This document shows, piece after piece, positions 42,198 through 49,683 of a DNA stretch of 64,000 nucleotides. How positions within the stretch are numbered: position 1 is the first letter of the stretch; the number at the start of each line of letters is the position of its first letter. This DNA is from Carbonactinospora thermoautotrophica. Lineage in GTDB: Bacteria > Actinomycetota > Actinomycetes > Streptomycetales > Carbonactinosporaceae. The notes under the pieces were generated by a model. It saw only the letters and a program-made list of their open reading frames with translations, had not been told where the DNA came from and made no database searches. Made by a program: the position numbers and the translations under genes. The stretch is taken from positions 62,001-126,000 of the forward strand of contig NZ_JYIJ01000018.1 in assembly GCF_001543895.1 (NCBI RefSeq). Reading direction: 5' to 3'.

Positions 42198-42515
42198 ATG
42201 GGGGATGGATTCCGTATCGATCCGGGGCATGTGCGGGGGCTCGCCCCGCGTTTCGGCCACGCGTCCGACGATCTCGACCAAGCCCGCCAGGAGCTGAGTT
42301 CCGTGCTCGCCGGGCTCGGCGAGGCCTGGGGCGGTGACGAGGTCGGCCAGGCGTTCGCCGCCGAGTACCTGCCGCTGGCCGACAAGGTGCTCCGGTCCCT
42401 GGAGACCCTGTCGCGCGGCATGGGCGGCATCGAGGAGGCGCTGCGCGCCATCGCCGCGAACGTCGAGCGCACCGACCACGCCGCCAGTGCGCGTTTCGGG
42501 GGTGTCCGGCCGTGA
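42198..42515 (+). CDS. WXG100/ESX-type small helical protein
   Basis: A 105-aa helical hairpin protein of the WXG100 superfamily: two helices around LGEAWGGDEVGQAFAAEYLP, where WGG is the WXG turn. Such proteins are type VII secretion substrates or chaperone partners. It overlaps the next gene by 4 bp (GTGA), the large multidomain deaminase-toxin candidate, so it probably pairs with it for secretion. No ESX machinery genes lie in the window. Confidence 0.82.
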   Translation: MGDGFRIDPGHVRGLAPRFGHASDDLDQARQELSSVLAGLGEAWGGDEVGQAFAAEYLPLADKVLRSLETLSRGMGGIEEALRAIAANVERTDHAASARFGGVRP

Positions 42516-44896
42516 CCATCCAGCCGTCCCGGGCGTTGACGCAGCTGTTCGGCGCGGGCTTCCCCTGGCCGCGAGCGGACGAGGAGAAGCTCGAGGAGCT
42601 CGCCCGGTACTGGCGCCGCGCCGCCGACCGGATCGAGGAGGCGGCCGAGCCCGCGGGCCGGGCCGCGCGCGATATCACGTACCACAACGAGGGCGCGGCG
42701 ATCGAACGGTTCGCCGAGTTCTACCGCCGCTACGAGAACGGCGCGAACGGCCACGTGTACGACGTGGTCGAGGCGTGCCGCCGACTCGGCGACCTGCTGG
42801 ACCGGTTCGCCGACCGGGTCCGCGAGACCAAGCGGCGGATCAACGACAAGGCCCGTGAGACCGAGCACCGGCTGACCGTCAACCGCGCCGTCGGCGCTCA
42901 GGGAGCGGTCGGCGTGGCGGCTGACCTGCTCCAAGACCTGACGCGGGACATCACCGAAGCCGTCAACGACCTCACCCACCAGGTACGCGAGGTGGTCCGC
43001 GAGGTCCACACCGACGCCTTCGCCGCGCTCGACCAGGTCGACGAGAGCCTGATCCCGCAGGCGGTGCAGACCCAGTCCGGGGGTGGCACGCTCGTCCAGT
43101 GGGGCCTGGGCGCCCCGCCGGTCGACTTGCACGGCAACCCGGTGCCTGGCGCGACCAGCGGGCCGGCCAGCCAGCTGCTCCCGGTCGCGGGCAGCGACGG
43201 GCTGTTCTACGACCCGCAGACCGGCCAGTACTGGGACGCGGTGACCGGCAAGTACCTGGTCCAGGACCGCAAGACCGGTCAATGGCTGCTCACGGACGGC
43301 ACCCCGTACCCGGGGGAGGTCCCGGCCGTTCCCCCGTCAGCGGGCCCGCCGGTGTCCACCGGCGGGCGGCCGGACGACGCGCCGCTGAACCGGGACCGGC
43401 TGCTGGAGACCGTCCAGGCCGGCGTGACCGACACCGTCGGCATCGGCGCGGGCCGCTCCGACGGGCACCACGGCGGCGGTGGCCACCTCGGCGGCGACTC
43501 CGGGCGCTCCAGCATCATCGGCGCCCTCGTCACCGTACCCGCCCAGCCGGCCGGCGGTGGCGGTGCCAGCGGCGTCAGCCACATCAGCAGTGAGCTGTCG
43601 GGCGGGGTCCGGCCTCGCGGGCCGGACCTGGGCTCCGGTGGCTGGAGCGGCGGTTCTCCCGACCCGGTTTCCGGGCCGGTCGGCGACGACCTGAGCGGCC
43701 CGGCCGGCACAGCCCCAGGCAGCGGCGCGTCCCCGGGCGGTGCAGCCCCGGGCGGCGGCCCCGCACCGGGAGGTGGAGGCGCCGTGCCCGGCCGGCCCGG
43801 CGACGCGTCCGGGGCGCGGCCCGGCGGCGCCACCCCGCCGGGGTACGGGGGCGTGCTGCCCGGCCTCGGCGCGCCCGGTGTCGGCGCGGGCGGCGGGACG
43901 GGCGGCGCGGTTCCCCGCCTGCCGGCCGGCGCGGGCATACCCCCTATGGTCATCGACCCGCAGCAGCCCGGGCGCTCCGGCGTCATCGGCGGCGCGCCCG
44001 GCCAGCCTCCGGTCGCGGCCCCGCGCCCGGACCTGCCGCCCGGCGGCGGCCGGCTGCCGGGCGAGCCGCCCGCCGGGTACGTGGACGCCCCGCACGACCA
44101 CCGCGACGGCCCCGGCACGGCCCCGCCCGTGCTGGTCGTGCCCGTTCATCCGGTCCGGTCGCCCGGCCAGCGTTCCGGCCCCGGCGCGAGCCCGGACGAC
44201 GGCCCGGGAACCGTCGCGGCGGCCGCCGAGGCGGTCCACGGGCCGGCCGCGCGCCCGTCGCAGGGACCCAGCGGCCGGGGCACCCTCGGGTACGAGCTCC
44301 CCGCCCGCCCGGTGGTCGGCGATCCGGCCGTCGCGCTCGCTCGCGCCTGCCGCGACCTCGCCGGCGGCATGGTCGGCGTCGCCACGCCGCACGGCGTGAC
44401 CACCCGGGGGCGCCGGCGCGACCTGGGCCCGGTCGCGGGCGCGCTCCAGCTCGCCTCCGGCGCCATCCGCACCGGCGCCAGCCGCAAGATCACCAGCCTG
44501 GACGCGCCGGCCCCGGTCCACTCGCTCGTCCGGGAAGTGCTCGACCGGGTGGCGCGACAGGCCGCGGAGGCCGGGCGGGCCGTGGAGCTCGGCCACGGCT
44601 ACTGCGCAGAGGTCGTGCTGCTGTCGGAGCAGCTACGGCTGCTGTCCCGCGCCTGGCGTGACGAGGGCGAGCCGGGCGAGTTCCGGGAGTACGCCACGCG
44701 CGCCCTCGCCGGCGCTCGGATCGCCACCCGGCAGGTGGGCGACACCCCCATCCACCGGCACGGGCAGTTCCGCGCGCCCTGCCCCTCCTGCCGGCCGGTG
44801 CTGGACGCCTTCGGCGTCACGGCGGTCGGCGCGACGGCCGGCACGGTATCGGAACGCGAGCCGCAGCTCGTCGGCGCGGCCAGGAGCGGCGCGTGA
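42512..44896 (+). CDS. Large WXG-like polymorphic toxin with C-terminal YwqJ-type deaminase domain
   Basis: 794 aa. The N-terminal ~190 residues are helical (WXG/LXG-like: LEELARYWRRAADRIEEAA). A short region with repeated tyrosines (LFYDPQTGQYWDAVTGKYL) resembles an OCRE-like motif. Residues 260-580 are a Pro/Gly linker. The C-terminal ~180 residues carry deaminase signatures: HGYCAEVVLLSEQL (Cys-Ala-Glu) and PCPSCRPVLDAFGV (PCxxC), as in YwqJ-type deaminases proposed to attack nucleic acids or nucleotides. It is followed immediately by a SUKH gene, the usual immunity partner. Domain assignment is by motif; activity is untested. Confidence 0.8.
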   Translation: MTIQPSRALTQLFGAGFPWPRADEEKLEELARYWRRAADRIEEAAEPAGRAARDITYHNEGAAIERFAEFYRRYENGANGHVYDVVEACRRLGDLLDRFADRVRETKRRINDKARETEHRLTVNRAVGAQGAVGVAADLLQDLTRDITEAVNDLTHQVREVVREVHTDAFAALDQVDESLIPQAVQTQSGGGTLVQWGLGAPPVDLHGNPVPGATSGPASQLLPVAGSDGLFYDPQTGQYWDAVTGKYLVQDRKTGQWLLTDGTPYPGEVPAVPPSAGPPVSTGGRPDDAPLNRDRLLETVQAGVTDTVGIGAGRSDGHHGGGGHLGGDSGRSSIIGALVTVPAQPAGGGGASGVSHISSELSGGVRPRGPDLGSGGWSGGSPDPVSGPVGDDLSGPAGTAPGSGASPGGAAPGGGPAPGGGGAVPGRPGDASGARPGGATPPGYGGVLPGLGAPGVGAGGGTGGAVPRLPAGAGIPPMVIDPQQPGRSGVIGGAPGQPPVAAPRPDLPPGGGRLPGEPPAGYVDAPHDHRDGPGTAPPVLVVPVHPVRSPGQRSGPGASPDDGPGTVAAAAEAVHGPAARPSQGPSGRGTLGYELPARPVVGDPAVALARACRDLAGGMVGVATPHGVTTRGRRRDLGPVAGALQLASGAIRTGASRKITSLDAPAPVHSLVREVLDRVARQAAEAGRAVELGHGYCAEVVLLSEQLRLLSRAWRDEGEPGEFREYATRALAGARIATRQVGDTPIHRHGQFRAPCPSCRPVLDAFGVTAVGATAGTVSEREPQLVGAARSGA

Positions 44897-45399
44897 TCGG
44901 GGAAAAGCCCACCGCGCACGAGCGGTTCCCCGGGGATGTCGCCGCGGTGCTCACCGCCGCCGGGTGGGCCTCGGACCGGGACGTCCGCGAGTCGGTCGAG
45001 CGGTGGCTGGACGAGCTGGCCGCGCACACCTCACCGCGCGGGTACCGGCACGAGCCGTTCCCGGCCGCGGTCGAGGCGCTGGCCGAGTTCGGCGGCCTGC
45101 GCGTCGAGCAGGCGGGCCGGGGGGTCGCCATTGGCCGGTACGGGTTCTGGTTCAACCCGGCCCCCGGCGTGGCGAACCCGGAGGACTTCGACGGGTTCGC
45201 CCAGGTGATCGGGGCGCGGGTGTTCCCGCTCGGCGGGTACGACGACGGGCCGGGCGACCTGGCGATCGACGAGAGCGGCCGGGTCTTCCTGCTGCACCCG
45301 GCCGGGGACTTCTTCCTCGGCGAGACGCTGGACGCCGCGCTGATCACCCTGATCCACGGCGCGCGACCAGCGCTGGTCCGCGATGACGGCACCTGGTGA
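44893..45399 (+). CDS. SUKH-3-like immunity protein 1
   Basis: A 168-aa SUKH-superfamily protein (SUKH-3 type): FPGDVAAVLTAAGWASDRDV at the N-terminus, a core with FPAAVEALAEFGGLRVEQAG, and VFPLGGYDDGPGDLAIDESG followed by a Gly-rich end (FLLHPAGDFFLGETLDAALI). SUKH proteins neutralise linked deaminase and nuclease toxins. The GTG start overlaps the toxin stop (GTGA), giving tightly coupled expression of toxin and immunity. Confidence 0.85.
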   Translation: MIGEKPTAHERFPGDVAAVLTAAGWASDRDVRESVERWLDELAAHTSPRGYRHEPFPAAVEALAEFGGLRVEQAGRGVAIGRYGFWFNPAPGVANPEDFDGFAQVIGARVFPLGGYDDGPGDLAIDESGRVFLLHPAGDFFLGETLDAALITLIHGARPALVRDDGTW

Positions 45400-45403
45400 G
45401 GCG

Positions 45404-45796
45404 ATGACGTACGAGCTACCCAACGTCGCGGGCGCGCTCCTGTGGGACGGCCAGGTTTACGCGCACACCGCGGTCAAGGGCGACCGGGAGCCCAACCTGC
45501 ACCCGCACGTGCGGGACTTCCTGGCCCGGCTGCCGGCCGAGCGGCGTGAGCGGTACGCCGGTCGCTGCCCGGAGGTGGTCTTGGTGTCCGACCGGCTGTG
45601 GGCGCTGGACGCGCGGCGCGAGGCCGAGTCGCTGGAGCCGCTCAGCGCCGAGGAGGCCCGGGAAGCGCTGCGCGGCGCCCGGCTCACGCTGTGCCGGGTT
45701 CGCGAGCCCGGGGACCCGGCCCACGGCACGTACCAGCAGCCGTGCCGCACCTGCGACGCGCTGCTCACCGCGTTCGGCATCGAGGTGGTCCGATGA
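45404..45796 (+). CDS. Stand-alone YwqJ-type deaminase domain (orphan toxin cassette)
   Basis: A 130-aa protein consisting only of a deaminase-like domain: RCPEVVLVSDRLWALDAR (Cys-Pro-Glu in place of Cys-Ala-Glu) and PCRTCDALLTAFGIEVVR (PCxxC). It lacks any secretion or WXG module, as expected for a displaced toxin tip in a polymorphic toxin array. It could recombine onto the upstream toxin, or act as a small toxin or decoy. It starts 4 nt after the first SUKH gene and overlaps the second one. Confidence 0.75.
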   Translation: MTYELPNVAGALLWDGQVYAHTAVKGDREPNLHPHVRDFLARLPAERRERYAGRCPEVVLVSDRLWALDARREAESLEPLSAEEAREALRGARLTLCRVREPGDPAHGTYQQPCRTCDALLTAFGIEVVR

Positions 45797-46338
45797 GGTT
45801 TCCCGAACAGGTCGCGGCCGTGCTGCGCGAGGCGGGCTGGGCACCCGGTCGCCGCGACGAGGAGCGGGCGCGCCGCTGGGGGCTGGAGCTGTCCGCGTAC
45901 GCCTCGTGGGACGGCCGCCAGCACACGTTCTTCGCGGCGGCGCACGACGCGCTGGCCGAGTTCGGCGGCCTGGCGGTCAAGCAGTCCGGGCCCGGCGCGG
46001 AGGTGGCTCGCAGCCCGTTCACGCTCGACCCGACCCGTGCCCTGCACACCGCCGGCACCCTGGCGGAGTTCGGCCGGCTGCTCGGCACGCGCCTGTTCCC
46101 GCTCGGGGAGGAGGACGACGGCACGGCGTACCTCGCGATCGACGAGGGCGGCCGGGTCTTCGCCCTGGACCACGCCGGCGAGTGGTACCTCGGCGCGTCG
46201 ATCGACGAAGCCCTGGTCACCCTGGTCACCGGCCGCCGGCCCGCCCGCGTCCGCGAGGACGGCACCTGGGCGGCGCCGGCCGAGCCCGCCGCGGAGGCCG
46301 GCCCCGCGGAGCAGGCCGAGAGCGAGGCGTCCGCGTAA
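45793..46338 (+). CDS. SUKH-3-like immunity protein 2
   Basis: A 181-aa paralogue of the first SUKH protein: FPEQVAAVLREAGWAPGRRD, AAHDALAEFGGLAVKQSG, LFPLGEEDDGTAYLAIDEGG, with an Ala/Glu-rich tail. It overlaps the stand-alone deaminase stop (ATGA). It should protect against that deaminase variant. The two deaminase-SUKH pairs are clearly homologous, so the second is a duplicated and diverged cassette. Confidence 0.85.
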   Translation: MRFPEQVAAVLREAGWAPGRRDEERARRWGLELSAYASWDGRQHTFFAAAHDALAEFGGLAVKQSGPGAEVARSPFTLDPTRALHTAGTLAEFGRLLGTRLFPLGEEDDGTAYLAIDEGGRVFALDHAGEWYLGASIDEALVTLVTGRRPARVREDGTWAAPAEPAAEAGPAEQAESEASA

Positions 46339-46341
46339 GGT

Positions 46342-46824
46342 TCAGGCGGCCCGGGTGTGGGCCAGCCGGGCTTCCGGGGGCCGCAGGCGGGCGATCTCGG
46401 CGGTGACCCAGCCAGCAGGTCCCAGGCGAGGCCGAACACGGCGGTGAACTGGTACAACGCGAAGTCGAACACCTGGGTCACCAGCACGCTCGTGAGCAGC
46501 GCCAACCGGAACGCCTGGAACGCGGCGAGCCGGTGCCCGCGCAGCGCGAACACCCCGCGGATGACGAACGCCGCCGAGAACAGCCCGAACCCGGCCCCGC
46601 CCAGCACCGCGGTCAGGAGCCGTGCGCGGGCCGAGTCAGGTCAGCCCGATCGCGAGGGCGACGAGCATGAGCAGCCCGCCCCAGAGCACGTGGGCGATGT
46701 GCAGGCCGCCCCCGCCGATCTGCGGACACCCGGTGGCCGCGAGGTACGCCCGGGTCAGCAGCACCGTGCTGATCCCCGCTACGACGAACTGCTGCAGGTG
46801 CGCCGCCCCGTCCGGGTCGCGCAC
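46342..46824 (-). pseudogene. Frameshifted membrane protein gene
   Basis: Hydrophobic coding sequence continues across three frames. The first is DGAAHLQQFVVAGISTVLL ... HIAHVLWGGLLMLVALAIGL (46824-46636). The second is LLTAVLGGAGFGLFSAAFVI ... QVFDFALYQFTAVFGLAWDL (46636-46407). The last resembles WVTAEIARLRPPEARLAH (to 46342). From memory the N-terminal part matches a conserved actinobacterial membrane family. At least two frameshifts, and perhaps an internal deletion that joined two families, make it non-functional. Sequencing error cannot be excluded. Confidence 0.6.
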
Positions 46825-46977
46825 GAACCCGCTCAGGCTCAGTCGCCGTGTTCAGCCGATCATGATCCCGATAGGATCCCTGGCTTCCACGGTAACCCGG
46901 GGCGAAATACCGGGCGGACTCCGGGAATCGCCTCGCCTGCCTGGGACCGGCCATCGGGTCGTGCGGTAGCTCCGGTC

Positions 46978-47029
46978 GCGTCGAGTGTGCGTGTCGTCCC
47001 ACGCGTGGGACGACACGCACACTCGACGC
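46978..47029. repeat. 52-bp perfect palindrome
   Basis: GCGTCGAGTGTGCGTGTCGT begins a 26-base arm whose exact reverse complement follows directly, with no loop and no mismatch. It lies in the decayed region between a frameshifted membrane protein gene and other broken genes. It can form a cruciform or a very stable RNA hairpin, and also makes near-identical ORFs on both strands. Confidence 0.9.
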
Positions 47030-47056
47030 CAAGGGTGCCGCCCGGCGCGGAGGAGG

Positions 47057-47377
47057 CTAGGGAATGCGCCGGGCGGCCGGGCCGGTGACGTGCTGCGGGT
47101 TGGCGGGGGCCCAGCACGCCGACCGGTGAACAGGCTCACCAGCGCGGCGAGGTGCCCGGTGGCGGTGGTGATCCGATCGAGGGCGCGCGCGGGCAGGTGT
47201 TCGCCGCGGCCGGGCGTGACCAGCAGGCCGCACAGGTGGTCTTTGACGGCGGCCTCCTCGCCGACTCGCGCAGGCAGGGTCTCGGCGCTGGCGCGAAGCT
47301 CCCCCAGCAGGCGGCTGAGGTAGTGGGCCTGCTCGGCGCGCTGGGGCTTCCTCGTCGCCGTGGCGGGGACCGATCAT
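47057..47377 (-). pseudogene. Broken small helical protein gene
   Basis: ATG 47377 overlaps the stop of the upstream ATP-binding gene (ATGA), but after MIGPRHGDEEAP the coding sense continues in another frame: RAEQAHYLSRLLGELRASAE ... ALDRITTATGHLAALVSLF. That frame has no start of its own and no proper stop before the palindrome. A single-base frameshift near 47335 explains it. The family is unknown. Confidence 0.5.
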
Positions 47378-47879
47378 GACTCGGCTCCGGGCAGGTCGAG
47401 GGAGGCCCAGACGATCTTGCGGCGGCCGTCGTGGCGCACGCCCCAGCCGGCGGCGAGCGCGGCGACGAGCTGGAGGCCGCGCCTGTGCTCGTCGTCCGGG
47501 TCGGGGCCACGCGGGCGGGGTGCGTCGGGGTGTCCGCCGTGGACCTCGATTACCACGGTGCCGGGTTCACGTCGGACGCTCACCAGGTGGATGCCTCCGG
47601 CGTGCTGTTCGGCGTTGGCGGCGAGTTCGCCAACCAATAACCTTGAGCGACGGCGGTGAGTTCGACGAGTCCCCAGCGGGTGAGCACGTCGCGGGCGAAC
47701 TGGCGGGCGGCCTGCACGTGGCAGCCGCCTGAGAGGAAGACGCGGGTCCCGAAGTGGTCGTTGACCGGGTGGACCGGCGTCTGGGCCTGGGCGGTGCCGT
47801 GGGCCTGCTGGTCGGTGTGTGTCCTGGTTGCGATCACCCGTGCCCCCTCGGATTTGCCTGAGCGTGACCTGCCGGTCAC
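47374..47879 (-). pseudogene. Frameshifted RsbW-like ATP-binding (HATPase_c) protein gene
   Basis: The N-terminal part (VQAARQFARDVLTRWGLVEL) lies in one frame. The N-box region LLVGELAANAEQHAGGIHL and the rest (VVIEVHGGHPDAPRPR) lie in another. The shift is at about 47640 (CAAGG, followed by TTATTGGTTGGC). Intact homologues are anti-sigma-factor-like serine kinases that usually neighbour an XRE regulator, which is also broken here (47979-49180). Confidence 0.65.
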
Positions 47880-47978
47880 GTAACGTCGGTAGGTGAGAGG
47901 GACGGTAGAAAGCTGAGAACGGCAGAAGGGTGACGAACCGTCGCCCTTCTCGTTCGAGTGAATCTGCTAGACGCGGCC

Positions 47979-49180
47979 CTAGACGATGCCCATGCGCAGC
48001 CCGAGCCCGATGAGGTCCTGCTTGCGGGCCGACCGCTTGGTCAGCGCCTGGACGGTTTCGCGGTCGGCCTGGTGGTTGCGCACGTGCTGGGGGGCGAGGT
48101 CTTCGGCCCGCAGCAGGGCGCGCAGCGCCTCGTCGCGGTTGCCGCGGTAGTGGTGGGCGCGGGCGACGTCGATCCAGTGATGGCTGACGCGCTCCCGGGA
48201 CAGGTGGCTGGGCGGGTCGACGTCCTGAGCCTTGGTGAGGGCAAGCTTGCCGTCACGCATCTCGACGGGGATGGCGACGGAGTAGATCTGCACGTTGGCC
48301 AGGCCGAAGCACAGGTTCCAGTACGGGGTCTCGTCGACGTCGAGGGTCTCGGCGGTGGCGGCGGCCTGCTGCCAGTGGGACCAGGCGGTGTCGCGGTCAC
48401 TGGCGCGGGCGGCGACGAGGGCGGCCTTGAGGTGGTGGGCGCCCCACAGGGCGAGCACGTCGGGCCGGTCGTCGGCCAGTTGCGGGGCGAGGGTGTCGAG
48501 GGTGTCGGAGATGATGCTCAGGGCGTCGTCGTAGGCGCCAGCGCACATGAACTCGCCGGCGTAGTGCCACTGGGCTGCGGCGAGGCGCAGCGGGTCGCCA
48601 GAACGCTCGGCGGCCCACAGCACCCGCTCCACCGCGATGCTGGCCTCGGTGGTGTAGCCGAGCTTGTACAGCATGACCTCGGCGGCCTCCAGCGCGTCGC
48701 ACCATAGCCCGTACACGGTGGACAGGTCGGGCTCGGGCAGCACGTGTGGGCGGCGATCCGCAGGTCCCGTAGCAACGGCGGCACCTGTGCGCCCAGCTTG
48801 CTGTAGCGGGCGGCCTGGCGCAGCCGGGACACCTGGGTAGTGCGGCGGCGCAGGTCAGCGAGGGTGATCTGATCGGCCTCGGCGGCGCTGATCCGGGGTG
48901 GGCGGTTGTAGGCGAGCAGCTCCAGTTTGATCGCGCCCACGGCGGTGTGTCCGGCGTCCTGCTCGGGGCTGGCGGGCACGAACGGCTGGCCGGTGATCTC
49001 GGTGGCGTGCGCGCCGAGCACCTGGGCGAGATGGACGATCACCGAGACCGAGTCCAAGCTGCGGCGGCCCTGCTCCCACGCCTTGATCGTGGCCACCGTG
49101 TACCCGGACTCATCCGCCAGCCGCCGCTGCGTCCAGCCCTTGCGCAACCGCAGCCGCGCCAGTCGTTGCCCGTTGGTCAT
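47979..49180 (-). pseudogene. Frameshifted XRE-family regulator with TPR-like C-terminus
   Basis: The N-terminal part from 49180 (LARLRLRKGWTQRRLADESG, an HTH_3 domain, to about residue 145) and the C-terminal helical-repeat part (47979-48743: DLSTVYGLWCDALEAAEVML ... HWIDVARAHHYRGNRDEALR) are in different frames, joined by a one-base shift near 48740. Together they would make a regulator of about 400 aa of the kind paired with RsbW-like ATP-binding proteins in actinomycetes. It is probably inactive, unless the N-terminal HTH alone is used. Confidence 0.7.
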
Positions 49181-49480
49181 GCTGGTCAGCTGGGCCCCTC
49201 CTCGTGATCGAGGGCATGTCGTTGATCCACCGCACGCCGCGATAGCGGACGAAACCTACCGCAGGGTGCTTACCGTGCTCTTACTGTGGCTCTTACTGTC
49301 CGCGCAGAGGCGGCGTATGGCCGGCTCGGGCCTGGTCGGGTCGCCGGCTGTGGTGCTGGCTCGGAAGGCCGGGCCGACCTACGCGACACCGACGTGGTGA
49401 TCAAAGCGATCCTCGACACCGTCCCTGTGGCCTGAGCCGGCCACTGCGCCAGCCAGGTCCACCGACCCGATCCGCCGAAC

Positions 49481-49508
49481 TTGGCTGGACCCCTGCCTGC
49501 GGTACCCT
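49481..49508 (+). promoter_or_regulatory. Promoter of the leuS leader
   Basis: TTGGCT (49481-49486) and TACCCT (49503-49508) with 16-bp spacing. The leader-peptide ATG (49516) lies 7 nt after the -10, so it coincides with the predicted transcription start. Confidence 0.55.
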
Positions 49509-49515
49509 TTCTCAC

Positions 49516-49551
49516 ATGCGAGCCGTGCAGCTCCTTACCGGGCCGCGCTGA
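49516..49551 (+). CDS. leuS leader peptide (11 aa, tandem Leu codons)
   Basis: The short ORF encodes MRAVQLLTGPR with adjacent leucine codons CTC CTT; CTT is rare in this GC-rich genome. It has no ribosome site and appears leaderless. Its stop codon lies inside the left arm of the first attenuator stem. Slow translation at the Leu codons would signal low charged tRNA-Leu. Confidence 0.65.
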   Translation: MRAVQLLTGPR

Positions 49552-49645
49552 CAGCGGCAGGCGCCGGCCGTCGTCGAATCACACGGCCTGAGCCGGCGCC
49601 CGGTCAGCGCGGCGACCCCTCGTGACTCGATCGAGGGGCTTTTTT
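49543..49645 (+). promoter_or_regulatory. Transcription attenuator of leuS
   Basis: The first structure is an outer stem CCGCGCTGAC (49543-49552) with GTCAGCGCGG (49603-49612), containing an inner stem GGCGCCGG (49560-49567) with CCGGCGCC (49593-49600). The second is an intrinsic terminator: CCCCTCG (49616-49622), CGAGGGG (49632-49638) and a T-tract at 49640-49645. leuS begins 38 nt later. The layout fits ribosome-mediated attenuation. The antiterminator pairing is not obvious by eye. Confidence 0.65.
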
Positions 49646-49683
49646 GTTGGTTCCGGACGGAGCGACCGAGCGATGAGGACCCG

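Noticed and set aside
47958-48707. Plus-strand ORF of 249 aa opposite the XRE regulator
   Set aside because: Shadow of the minus-strand TPR-like coding sequence.
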